Translations under genes and position numbers: made by a program
NCBI GenBank assembly: GCA_965363675.1
Contig: CBDTTW010000012.1
Span: 1 to 33,311 of the forward strand
Direction of reading: 5' to 3'
Length of the DNA stretch: 33,311 nucleotides
Source of the DNA: CBDTTW01 sp965363675
GTDB taxonomy: Bacteria > Bacteroidota > Rhodothermia > Rhodothermales > DASSAV01
Notes under the pieces: generated by a model
What the model was told of the DNA's origin: nothing
Database searches by the model: none
What the model saw: only the letters and a program-made list of their open reading frames with translations
Shown here: piece after piece, positions 17,514 through 25,556 of the stretch
Position numbering within the stretch: the stretch's first letter is position 1
Layout of the letters: the number at the start of each line of letters is the position of its first letter

Positions 17514-18743
17514 TTGGAGCAAGTAGAAAAAAGTGTGCTGCCGAACGGCGTGCGCGTGCTTACGGAGCATGTGCCGTCGGTGCGTTCAATCTCGCTGGGC
17601 ATCTACGTGGCAACGGGCAGCCGCGACGAGGCGGCCGAGGAAAGCGGCCTGAGCCATTTCATCGAGCACATGGTGTTCAAAGGCACCCGCAAGCGCCGGA
17701 TGCACCACATCGCGCAGCGCATGGAGTCGGTGGGCGGCTACCTGAACGCTTTCACGACGAAGGAGTGCACCTGCTACTACACGCGCGCCCTCGACGAGCA
17801 CCTGGCGCGCGGACTCGACACGGTGGCCGACCTGGTGACGGGGCCGGTGTTCCCGGAGAAGGAGATCGAGAAGGAAAAGGATGTCGTCCTCGAAGAGATG
17901 AAGATGTACGAGGACGCCCCCGAGGAGCTGATTTTCGACCGCTTCGAGGCCGCCTTGTTTCCGGAGCATCCGATGGGGCGGCCCATCGTAGGCTTCCCCG
18001 AGACGGTGCGCGCCTTCGACCGGGAGGCGGTGGTGGGCTACCTGCAAAAAGCCTACGCCCCCGACCGGCTCGTGCTCTCGGCGGCGGGCCACGTAAAGCA
18101 CCGCGACGTGCTGCGCCTGGCCGAGCGCGCCCTCGGCGCGGCCGCGCCCTCGGCGGCGGTTTTGCCGCCGCGCGAGCCGCCGCGCCGCTACGCGCCCACC
18201 GAGCAGACCGAGCAGCGCCCGATCCAGCAGGCCCACCTGGTGCTGGGGCGGCGCGGCTACGACGTGCGGCATGAGCGCCGCAGCGCGCTCTCGCTGCTGA
18301 ACACGCTGCTCGGCGGCGGCATGTCCTCGCGGCTCAACCAGAACATCCGCGAGCGCTACGGCTTCTGCTACAACGTCTACTCGTTCGCCAACATGCACTC
18401 CGACTCGGGCGACTTCGGCGTGTACATGGGCACGGATGCGGGCAAGGTGGGGCGCGCCCGCGCGCTCATCCTGCGCGAGCTGGACCGCCTGGCGCAGGAG
18501 CCCGTTTCGGCGCGCGCCCTGGAGCAGGCCAAAAGCCAGGTCAAGGGGGCCATGCTCTTCGGGCTGGAGAGCATGAGCAACCGCATGATGCGCCTGGGGC
18601 GGCAGGAGTTGCAACTGGGCCGCTTCTACTCGATGGACGACGCCATGGCGGAGATCCAGCAGATCACGGCCGACGACGTGCTCGCGGTGGCGCAGGACCT
18701 CTTCCAGCCCGACACGTTTTCCACCTACGTGCTGACGCCGTAA
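17514..18743 (+). CDS. M16 family zinc metallopeptidase (processing-peptidase-like)
   Basis: A 409-residue member of the pitrilysin/mitochondrial processing peptidase family. The inverted zinc motif HFIEH is complete (His48, Glu51, His52), and the third ligand is in VVLEEM (Glu127, about 74 residues later), as the family requires. The C-terminal half has the usual non-catalytic repeat with LLGGGMSSRLNQNIRERYGFCYNVYS. No ATG precedes the conserved SVLPNGVRVLTEHVPSVRS block; a TTG at 17514 lies nine bases after GGGAGG and is the best start. A longer frame exists upstream but runs through the long hairpin and is out of phase with any pnp product. Placement after pnp is common. The natural substrate is unknown. 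Confidence 0.9.
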   Translation: MEQVEKSVLPNGVRVLTEHVPSVRSISLGIYVATGSRDEAAEESGLSHFIEHMVFKGTRKRRMHHIAQRMESVGGYLNAFTTKECTCYYTRALDEHLARGLDTVADLVTGPVFPEKEIEKEKDVVLEEMKMYEDAPEELIFDRFEAALFPEHPMGRPIVGFPETVRAFDREAVVGYLQKAYAPDRLVLSAAGHVKHRDVLRLAERALGAAAPSAAVLPPREPPRRYAPTEQTEQRPIQQAHLVLGRRGYDVRHERRSALSLLNTLLGGGMSSRLNQNIRERYGFCYNVYSFANMHSDSGDFGVYMGTDAGKVGRARALILRELDRLAQEPVSARALEQAKSQVKGAMLFGLESMSNRMMRLGRQELQLGRFYSMDDAMAEIQQITADDVLAVAQDLFQPDTFSTYVLTP

Positions 18744-18787
18744 CTTGGGCCGCACAGGGGCCGCCGCCCGGCGCGCCGGAGAAGGGA

Positions 18788-19537
18788 ATGTTCCAGGTTC
18801 ATCTGCAAGCCTTTGAAGGACCGCTCGACCTGCTGCTGTTTTTCATCCGCCGCGACGAGCTGGACATCCACGACATCCCGATTGCGCGCATCACGGATGA
18901 GTTCCTGACTTACGTCCGCTTTCTGGAGGAGATCGACCTGGACGGCGCCGCCGACTTCATCTACCTGGCGGCCGTGCTCATCAGCATCAAGGCGCGGATG
19001 CTGCTGCCGGCGGCCCCGGCGGAGGATGACGAGGAGCCGGTAGACCCGCGCCGCGAGCTGGTCGAGCGCTTGCTGGAGTACGTACGCTACAAGGAGGCCG
19101 CCGGCGAGCTGGCCGCGCGCTTCGAGCAGCGCGCCGCCTGCTGGGTGCGCGGCGCGCGCGACGAGGCCGAGGCGCCGCCGCCGAGCTACGGCGCCTCGGT
19201 GTTCGAGCTGGTCTCGGCGCTGCGCCGGGTGCTGCGCGCGGCTCCGGAGCCGGCCTTGCATACCGTCGTGCGGGCCGAGTATACCATCGAGGGGCAGCAG
19301 CGCTGGCTTCTGGAGCAGTTGCGCGCCGAGGGGCGCCGGCTTTTTACGAGCCTCACGGCGGGCCGCGCCAAACATTTTATCATTGCTACGTTCCTGGGTC
19401 TGCTCGAACTGGCCCGGGAGGGCGCCTTGGGCATCGCGCTCGACCGCGCGCGCGGCGACTTCTGGGTGGAACTGCGCGCCGACGGCGCCAAACCGGTAGA
19501 CCAAACCTATGGAAGCGGCGCAGCCCTTTCCGCATGA
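18788..19537 (+). CDS. scpA: Segregation and condensation protein A
   Basis: ScpA is the kleisin that bridges the heads of the Smc ring and helps compact and segregate the chromosome. The 249-residue protein opens with the family block FQVHLQAFEGPLDLLLFFIRRDELDIHDIPIARITDEFL, broken here only for reference, and continues with DFIYLAAVLISIKARMLLP. Its C-terminal winged-helix end has FIATFLGLLELAREG. It overlaps scpB by 29 bases, so the two subunits are translationally coupled. A gap of 44 bases separates it from the M16 gene and has no recognisable promoter. Confidence 0.95.
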   Translation: MFQVHLQAFEGPLDLLLFFIRRDELDIHDIPIARITDEFLTYVRFLEEIDLDGAADFIYLAAVLISIKARMLLPAAPAEDDEEPVDPRRELVERLLEYVRYKEAAGELAARFEQRAACWVRGARDEAEAPPPSYGASVFELVSALRRVLRAAPEPALHTVVRAEYTIEGQQRWLLEQLRAEGRRLFTSLTAGRAKHFIIATFLGLLELAREGALGIALDRARGDFWVELRADGAKPVDQTYGSGAALSA

Positions 19538-20252
19538 AGCCGCAGACGCCGCCGAGCAGACGGCGGCCGAGCAGACGGCGGCCGTTGAGGCGCTGCTGTT
19601 CGCCGCGGAGCGTCCGCTGGCGGCGGCCGAGATCGCAGGCATTCTGGCGGCCGTGAGCGGCGCCGAGGTGACGGCGCCCGACGCCGAGGCGCTCGTGCGC
19701 CGCCTCGACGCGCGCCTTGCGGCCGGGGGGCATGCGCTCCGCGTGCACCGGTGGGCGGGAGGCTACCGTCTCGCCGCCGGCCCGCAGTGGGCCCCGTACG
19801 CGGCGGCGCTGCGGGGCGCCGAGCAGCGCAAGCGCCTCACACGCACCCTCCTCGAAACGCTCGCCGTGGTGGCCTACCGCCAGCCCGTCACGAAGCCGGA
19901 GATCGACTTCATCCGCGGCGTCGATTCGGACTACGCGCTCGGGCGGCTCCTGGAACTGGGCCTCGCCGATGTCGTCGGGCGCAGCGAGGGGCTGGGCAAG
20001 CCGCTCCAGTACGGCACGACGCCGGTGTTCCTGGAGCAGTTCGGACTGGGCGACCTCGCCGATCTGCCTTCGCTCCGCGACATCGAGGAAATCCTGGGCG
20101 ACCCGCTTTTCAGCAAGGAACGCGCGCGCCTGCTCTCGCTCCAGGGCCTCGGCGCCGACGACGCGCCGGACCCAGACGAGGGCGACGCCCTGCCGCTGCC
20201 GGAGGAACCGCCCCGGAGCACCCCCCCCGACGCCGACCAACGAGAGGAATAG
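19509..20252 (+). CDS. scpB: Segregation and condensation protein B
   Basis: ScpB forms a dimer of winged-helix proteins that binds ScpA in the Smc-ScpAB condensin. The 247-residue product shows EALLFAAERPLAAAEIAGIL near the start and the family hallmark TLLETLAVVAYRQPVTKPEID, followed by IRGVDSDYALGRLLELGL and a TTPVFLEQFGLGDLADLP segment. The N-terminus contains a tandem AEQTA duplication (15-bp units at about 19551-19580). The start overlaps the end of scpA, and the stop is four bases before rluB, so the three genes form a tight unit. The acidic C-terminal ~40 residues look disordered. Confidence 0.95.
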   Translation: MEAAQPFPHEAADAAEQTAAEQTAAVEALLFAAERPLAAAEIAGILAAVSGAEVTAPDAEALVRRLDARLAAGGHALRVHRWAGGYRLAAGPQWAPYAAALRGAEQRKRLTRTLLETLAVVAYRQPVTKPEIDFIRGVDSDYALGRLLELGLADVVGRSEGLGKPLQYGTTPVFLEQFGLGDLADLPSLRDIEEILGDPLFSKERARLLSLQGLGADDAPDPDEGDALPLPEEPPRSTPPDADQREE

Positions 20253-20256
20253 ACGT

Positions 20257-21096
20257 ATGCCCGACGAACGCAAAAAAAGCGGCGCGCCGCCGCGCCGCCG
20301 CGCCGGCGGCCCGCCCGGACCGCCGCGCCGCCCATCCCCCGCGCCCGCCCCGCCCGAAACTCCCGCCGAGGGCGTGCGCATCAACCGGTACATTTCGCAG
20401 GCGGGCGTGTGCTCGCGGCGCAAGGCCGACGCGCTGATCGCCCAGGGCCGCGTCAAGCTCAACGGCGTCGTCGTGGCCGAGCCGGGCGCGCGCGTGCACC
20501 GCGAGGATGCCGTCGAGGTGAACGGCGTCGTGCTGAGCCGCAAGCCGCTCGAATACATCCTGCTCAACAAGCCCGAGGACACCATCACGACGCGCAGCGA
20601 CGAAAACGGGCGGCGTATCGTGTTCGACCTGCTGGACTTGCCCGACGAGGAAAAGGCGGCCTTGTACCCGGTGGGCCGCCTGGACCGCAACACCGTCGGG
20701 GCGCTCCTGCTGACGAACGACGGCGACCTGGCGCACCGGCTGATGCACCCGAGCTTCGGCGTCGAGAAGGTCTACCGCGTGCGCGTCTCGGCGCCGGTGA
20801 AGATGCGCGACCTGGAGCAGCTCGTCAAGGGCGTCGAGCTGGAGGACGGGCCCGCGTTTGCGGACTATGCGAACTACGTCGATGCCGATGCGCAAAACGA
20901 GGTGCTCGTGCTGCTGCACGAAGGAAAGAACCGCCAGGTGCGCCGCATGATGGAAGCATTGAACTACGAAGTGGAGTATCTTGAACGGGTCAGCTACGCG
21001 GGCCTGACCACGAAAGGCATCCGTCGGGGCAAGTGGCGCCGCCTCACCCCCGGCGAAGTCAAGCGCCTGCGCAAGATGGCAAAGCTGCGCGGCTAA
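20257..21096 (+). CDS. rluB: Large-subunit rRNA pseudouridine synthase, RluB/RsuA family
   Basis: Members of this family convert specific uridines of 23S (RluB) or 16S (RsuA) rRNA to pseudouridine. The 279-residue protein has a basic Pro/Arg-rich N-terminus (about 1-35) and an S4 RNA-binding domain at about 38-85 (INRYISQAGVCSRRKADALI). The catalytic domain has the nucleophilic Asp143 in VGRLDRNTVGALLLTNDG, and a KNRQVRRM motif lies near residue 228. A longer frame upstream overlaps scpB and has no family match, so ATG 20257 is chosen. The scpA-scpB-rluB order is widely conserved and favours RluB, though 16S specificity is not excluded by sequence alone. Confidence 0.92.
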   Translation: MPDERKKSGAPPRRRAGGPPGPPRRPSPAPAPPETPAEGVRINRYISQAGVCSRRKADALIAQGRVKLNGVVVAEPGARVHREDAVEVNGVVLSRKPLEYILLNKPEDTITTRSDENGRRIVFDLLDLPDEEKAALYPVGRLDRNTVGALLLTNDGDLAHRLMHPSFGVEKVYRVRVSAPVKMRDLEQLVKGVELEDGPAFADYANYVDADAQNEVLVLLHEGKNRQVRRMMEALNYEVEYLERVSYAGLTTKGIRRGKWRRLTPGEVKRLRKMAKLRG

Positions 21097-21146
21097 CCCG
21101 GGCTCGGGCGCCCCTCCTCCAGGATTACAAACGAACCAGAGAAGGC

Positions 21147-22637
21147 ATGTTCTCCTCGAATAACAACGGGTTTGCGAAGATTCGCGGCGAAGGGCTGACC
21201 TACGACGACGTGCTGATCGTGCCGGCCTACTCGACGGTGATGCCGCGCGAGGCCGACACCTCGACCGCGCTTACGGCGCGCATCCGGCTCAACATCCCGT
21301 TCGTCTCGGCGGCCATGGACACCGTAACCGAGGCCGACATGGCGATTGCCATGGCGCGCGAGGGCGGCGTCGGGGTGCTGCACAAGAACATGACCATCGA
21401 GCGGCAAGCCGCCGAGGTGCGGCGCGTCAAGCGCTCCGAGAGCGGCATGATCCTCGACCCGATCACGCTGCGCGCGGAGGACACCGTCGCGGACGCGCGG
21501 GTGCAGATGTCGCGCTATGCCATCGGCGGCATCCCTATCGTAGACGAGCAGCGCCGCCTCATCGGCATCGTCACGAACCGCGATTTGCGCTTTCAGGAGG
21601 ACGGCGCGGCGCGCCTGAGCACGCTCATGACCTCGAAGGGGCTGATTACGGCGCCTATGGGCACCACGCTCGACGAGGCCGAGGTGCTGTTGCAACAGCA
21701 CAAGATCGAGAAGCTGCCCGTCGTGGACGGCGAAGGCTTCTTGCGGGGGCTGATTACGTTCAAGGACATCCAGAAGCGCCTCAAGCACCCCAACGCCTGC
21801 AAGGACCAGCACGGCCGCCTGCGCGTGGGCGCCGCCGTGGGCGTTACGGGCGACGCGGAGGAGCGCGTGGCCGCCCTGTACGAGGCGGGCGTGGACTTCA
21901 TCACCATCGACACGGCGCACGGCCACCAGCAGGGCGTGCTTTCGACGGTGGGCCGCATCAAAGCCAAAGTCGGCGACCTCGACGTGATCGCGGGCAACGT
22001 CGCCACGGCCGAGGGCACGCTGGCGCTCATCGACGCCGGCGCGAACGCCGTCAAGGTAGGCATCGGCCCCGGTTCCATCTGCACCACGCGCGTGGTGGCG
22101 GGCGTGGGCGTGCCGCAGCTTACCGCCGTCATGGAGTGCGTCGCCGCCGCCCGGCCGCGCGGCGTGCCGATCATCGCCGACGGCGGCATCAAGCAGACCG
22201 GCGACATTCCGAAGGCGCTGGTGGCCGGCGCCGACGCCGTAATGGTGGGCGGGCTCTTCGCGCGCGTCGAGGAAAGCCCGGGCGAGACCATTCTGTACGA
22301 AGGGCGCAAGTACAAGTCCTACCGGGGCATGGGCTCCGTCGGGGCGATGCAGGCCGGCAGCAAGGACCGGTACTTCCAGGACGTAGAGGACGACCTGAAG
22401 AAGCTGGTCCCGGAGGGCATCGAGGGGCGGGTGCCCTATGGCGGCACGCTCTCGGAGGTGGTTTACCAGATGGTAGGCGGCTTGCGCTCGGCGATGGGCT
22501 ACTGCGGCTGCGGCACCGTAGCCGCCTTGTACGAGCGGGCGCAGTTCATCCGAGTGACCGACTCGGGCATCCGCGAGAGCCACCCGCACGACGTGGTCAT
22601 CACGCGCGAGGCCCCGAACTACAGCACCGGACGCTAA
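21147..22637 (+). CDS. guaB: Inosine-5'-monophosphate dehydrogenase
   Basis: GuaB oxidises IMP to XMP with NAD+, the committed step to guanine nucleotides. The 496-residue length is normal. The barrel begins with LTYDDVLIVPAYSTVMPREADTST, cut by two CBS domains at about 100-215 (ITLRAEDTVADARVQM and ITAPMGTTLDEAEVLL). The active-site loop is GPGSICTTRVVAGVGVPQ with catalytic Cys312, and the flap region holds YRGMGSVGAMQ. ATG 21147 follows AGAGAAGG and matches the family start; the upstream extension of the frame overlaps rluB and is rejected. The M24 peptidase gene follows after 11 bases, so a guaB-peptidase-glycosyltransferase transcript is likely. Confidence 0.97.
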   Translation: MFSSNNNGFAKIRGEGLTYDDVLIVPAYSTVMPREADTSTALTARIRLNIPFVSAAMDTVTEADMAIAMAREGGVGVLHKNMTIERQAAEVRRVKRSESGMILDPITLRAEDTVADARVQMSRYAIGGIPIVDEQRRLIGIVTNRDLRFQEDGAARLSTLMTSKGLITAPMGTTLDEAEVLLQQHKIEKLPVVDGEGFLRGLITFKDIQKRLKHPNACKDQHGRLRVGAAVGVTGDAEERVAALYEAGVDFITIDTAHGHQQGVLSTVGRIKAKVGDLDVIAGNVATAEGTLALIDAGANAVKVGIGPGSICTTRVVAGVGVPQLTAVMECVAAARPRGVPIIADGGIKQTGDIPKALVAGADAVMVGGLFARVEESPGETILYEGRKYKSYRGMGSVGAMQAGSKDRYFQDVEDDLKKLVPEGIEGRVPYGGTLSEVVYQMVGGLRSAMGYCGCGTVAALYERAQFIRVTDSGIRESHPHDVVITREAPNYSTGR

Positions 22638-22648
22638 CCCCGCCTGCC

Positions 22649-23716
22649 ATGTCCGCACGCCTTCGCGCCCTGCGGGAGCTTGCCGCGCGCCACGGCGCCG
22701 ATGCCGTCCTGCTCTCGGCGATGCCCGATATCCGGTGGGCGTGCGGCTTCACCGGCTCGAACGGGTTGCTGTTCGTGGCGCGCGAGGACGCCGTGTTCGT
22801 CTCGGACGGGCGCTACGCCGAGCAGGCTCGCCGCGAGGTGGTCGGCGCCGAAGTCGCCACGCCGGGCTACGACCTCATCGGCTTTCTGGCCGCGCACGCG
22901 CCGGCGAAGGCGTCGGCGGTGATCGTGATGCAGGCGGACCATCTGACCTTTGCGCAGTACGAGGAGTACGCCGCGCGCCTGGAGCCGGCGCGCCCGGCCC
23001 CCGTGGCGGGCCTGCTCCGCACGCTCGTCGCGCGCAAGGAGGCCGCCGAGGTGGCGCTGATCCGGGCGGCGCAGCGCATCACGGAGGCCGTCTTCGAGGA
23101 AACGCTGGCCTTGCTGCGGCCCGGCCTCACCGAGCGCGAAGTCGCCGCTGAGATCGTCTACCGCCATTTGCGGCGGGGCGGCGAAGGCATGTCTTTCGAT
23201 CCCATTGTCGCCTCGGGGCCGAACGCGGCCTTGCCGCACGCCCGCCCGACCGACCGCGCGCTGGCGGCGGGCGATATGGTGGTGCTGGATTTCGGCTGCA
23301 CGGTGGGCGGCTACGCCTCCGACATGACGCGTACGGTGGCCGTCGGAGAGCCGGGCGCCCTGGCGCGGCGCGTCTACGCGACCGTGCTGGAGGCGCAGGA
23401 GCAGGCGCTGGAGGCGGCGCGCGCCGGCATGACCGCCGGGGCGCTCGACGCGGCGGCGCGCGGCGTGATCGAGCGGGCCGGATGGGGACCGCAGTTCAGC
23501 CACAGCCTCGGGCACGGCGTGGGCCTTCAGATCCACGAGTGGCCGCGCGTGGGCAAGGACGCCGAGGAGATCCTCCCCGAGGGCGCCGTCGTCACCATCG
23601 AGCCGGGCATCTACCTGGCGGGCCAGACGGGCGTGCGCATCGAGGACATGGTGTGGCTGCACGCGGACGGGTGCGAGCGCCTGACGGCCGCGCCCAAAGC
23701 GCTGGTGGTGGTGTAG
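22649..23716 (+). CDS. M24 family aminopeptidase (Xaa-Pro aminopeptidase-like)
   Basis: A cytosolic dinuclear-metal peptidase that removes N-terminal residues, typically those before proline. The 355-residue product has the creatinase-type N-terminal domain (DAVLLSAMPDIRWACGFTGSNG) and a complete pita-bread catalytic domain. All five metal ligands are visible: Asp214 in VLDFGC, Asp225 in SDMTRT, His289 in SLGHGVG, Glu318 in IEPGIY and Glu332 in RIEDMV. The length is close to the short YqhT/PepQ-like forms, not the long PepP. The start is ATG 22649; a longer frame upstream overlaps guaB. The next gene begins one base after the stop. The exact dipeptide specificity cannot be deduced. Confidence 0.92.
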   Translation: MSARLRALRELAARHGADAVLLSAMPDIRWACGFTGSNGLLFVAREDAVFVSDGRYAEQARREVVGAEVATPGYDLIGFLAAHAPAKASAVIVMQADHLTFAQYEEYAARLEPARPAPVAGLLRTLVARKEAAEVALIRAAQRITEAVFEETLALLRPGLTEREVAAEIVYRHLRRGGEGMSFDPIVASGPNAALPHARPTDRALAAGDMVVLDFGCTVGGYASDMTRTVAVGEPGALARRVYATVLEAQEQALEAARAGMTAGALDAAARGVIERAGWGPQFSHSLGHGVGLQIHEWPRVGKDAEEILPEGAVVTIEPGIYLAGQTGVRIEDMVWLHADGCERLTAAPKALVVV

Positions 23717-23717
23717 C

Positions 23718-25025
23718 ATGGGCGGGCCGGAGGGGCAGGGCCTGCGCCGGGTGCTCGTGTTTGCGTACTACTACCCCCCGATGGGCCTGAGCGGCGTGCA
23801 GCGCGTGGCCAAGTTCACCCGTTACCTGCCCCTGTACGGCTGGCAGCCCACCGTGATTACGGCCGCTACGGACGGCTACTTCGCCTACGACGAGACGCTG
23901 CTGCGCGAGGTGCTGGAGGCGGGCGTCGAGGTCGAGGCCGTCCGGACGCTCGATCCGACGCGCCTGCGCCGCGCCTCGGGGGGGGCGGCGCTGCCGCCCG
24001 AAGGCCGCCGCCGCCGCCTGGCGCGCCTGAGCCAGTGGCTGCTCGCGCCGGACAACAAGATCGGCTGGCTGCCCTTCGCCCTCCGCCGCGCCGACGAGCT
24101 GCTCGCCCGGCGCCCCTACGACGCCGTATTCGCCTCGGCGCCGCCTTACACGGCGCTCCTGGCGGGGGCCTCCGTGAGCCGCCGCCGGCGCCTGCCGCTC
24201 GTCGTGGACTTCCGCGACGACTGGGTGGGCAACCCGCGCCACCTCTACCCGACGCCGCTGCACCGCGCCGCGCACCTGCGCATGGAGCGCGCCGTGCTCC
24301 GACGCGCCTATGCCGCCACGGCCATCAACCCGGTCATCTGCGCGCAGCTTGCCGCCCGGCACGCGGGCCTGGTGCGGCCGGAGGCGTTGCGCGTGCTGCC
24401 GCAGGGCTACGACGCCGACGACTTCACGGGGCCGCCCGCGCCGCGCACGCCCGGCGCGCTCCGGCTCGTCTACAGCGGCATCTTCTACGATGCGCAGACG
24501 CCGGACGTGCTGTTCGAGGCGGCGGCGCGCCTGCTCGAACGGCGCCCGGCGCTGCGCCCGGCGCTCGAACTGGTGTTCGTGGGGTTGCTGCCCGAGCCCT
24601 CGAAAGCGCTGGCCCGGCGCCTCGGCCTGGAGGCGAACGTGCGCGACCTCGGGTACCGGCCGCACCGCGAGGCCGTAGCGGTCGTGCGCTCGGCGGACGT
24701 GCTCTGGATGACGGTGGGCCGCCGCCCCGGCGCCGAGAGCATCACGACGAGCAAGCTGTACGAGTATTTCGGCGCGCGGCTGCCCATCCTCGGGCTCGTC
24801 CCGGAGGGCGACGCCCGCCGCGCGCTCGTGGACTACGGCGCCTCGTTTCTGGCCGAGCCGGACGACGTGGGGGGCATTGCGGACTGCCTGGAGCGCATCG
24901 CCGGCGCGTGGCGCGAGGGCCGCCTGCCCGCGCCCGAGGCAGGGTTCGCGGAGCGCTTCGAGCGGCGCGCCCTCACCGGGCGCCTGGCGGCGCTGCTGGA
25001 CGAGGCCGCCGCGCACGGGAAATAA
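23718..25025 (+). CDS. Glycosyltransferase, GT4-like (GT-B fold)
   Basis: A 435-residue protein with the layout of a two-domain GT-B glycosyltransferase. The N-terminal acceptor domain begins VLVFAYYYPPMGLSGVQR (about 12-28), with a Gly-containing loop typical of the family, and has KFTRYLPLYGWQPTVIT. The C-terminal donor domain contains RLVYSGIFYDAQTP, LELVFVGLLP and, near 340-357, ITTSKLYEYFGARLPILGL, which fits the nucleotide-sugar binding region. The sugar and acceptor are unknown; surface polysaccharide or lipid glycosylation is a reasonable guess. It has no membrane segment. It starts one base after the peptidase stop, so it is co-transcribed, although the functions are not obviously related. 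Confidence 0.8.
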   Translation: MGGPEGQGLRRVLVFAYYYPPMGLSGVQRVAKFTRYLPLYGWQPTVITAATDGYFAYDETLLREVLEAGVEVEAVRTLDPTRLRRASGGAALPPEGRRRRLARLSQWLLAPDNKIGWLPFALRRADELLARRPYDAVFASAPPYTALLAGASVSRRRRLPLVVDFRDDWVGNPRHLYPTPLHRAAHLRMERAVLRRAYAATAINPVICAQLAARHAGLVRPEALRVLPQGYDADDFTGPPAPRTPGALRLVYSGIFYDAQTPDVLFEAAARLLERRPALRPALELVFVGLLPEPSKALARRLGLEANVRDLGYRPHREAVAVVRSADVLWMTVGRRPGAESITTSKLYEYFGARLPILGLVPEGDARRALVDYGASFLAEPDDVGGIADCLERIAGAWREGRLPAPEAGFAERFERRALTGRLAALLDEAAAHGK

Positions 25026-25118
25026 ATCTTGCTCCCCGAAGGGGCGGCGCGCTGCGCCTGCCCGGGTTTATATCCGATATTGAACCGGAACGCACAGGCT
25101 CGAAACGGCGGCGAGGTT

Positions 25119-25556
25119 ATGGACTACTCAGCAGATACCCTGGCAATCTCGGCGCCGAGCACCGAGGAGAGCGTCGAGGCGGTGGTAGCCGCGGCGCAGG
25201 CGTGGGCCGAGGCGCACGCCCTTGAGGACGAAGCCGCCTACCGGTTCGTGCTGCTGGCCTCGGAGGCCGTGACCAACGCCATTATACACGGCAACCGCAA
25301 CGACCCCTCCAAAACCGTCCGTTTCAGCGCCGCCCTCAAGGGCGACCGGCTCGAAATGACCATCGAGGACGAGGGCGAGGGCTTCGAGTGGAGCCGCGCG
25401 CCTGACCCGTTGGCGCCGGAGAACCTGCTGCTGGACCACGGGCGCGGCATGTTTCTGCTGCACACCATGGCCGAGTCGGTGGCCTACGAGGAGGGCGGGC
25501 GCCGCCTGCGCATCGGGATCTCGCTTCAGGGGCCGAGCGCGACGGCGGCGAGCTGA
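25119..25556 (+). CDS. RsbW-like anti-sigma factor / serine kinase (HATPase domain)
   Basis: A 145-residue single-domain GHKL ATPase of the type that binds a sigma factor or phosphorylates a STAS-domain antagonist. The N-box EAVTNAIIHGN lies at about 49-59, the G1 box IEDEGEGFEW at about 82-91 and the G2 box DHGRGMFLLH at about 107-116. The family is clear, but which sigma factor or STAS partner it meets is not visible here. I use ATG 25119; the frame extends to TTG 25029 without family similarity. The spacer upstream has a weak GATATTGA box (25076-25083). The last 31 bases overlap the 3' end of miaA on the opposite strand. Confidence 0.85.
   Translation: MDYSADTLAISAPSTEESVEAVVAAAQAWAEAHALEDEAAYRFVLLASEAVTNAIIHGNRNDPSKTVRFSAALKGDRLEMTIEDEGEGFEWSRAPDPLAPENLLLDHGRGMFLLHTMAESVAYEEGGRRLRIGISLQGPSATAAS

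Noticed and set aside
14975..17602. 875-residue open frame on the minus strand opposite pnp
   Set aside because: Mirror frame of pnp with low-complexity His/Arg/Val/Asp-rich composition and no motif.
18768..18779. CCGGCGCGCCGG, a 12-bp palindrome between the M16 gene and scpA
   Set aside because: Short and made only of G and C, so likely by chance in such DNA; it has no loop, no flanking promoter and no second copy noticed in the spacer.
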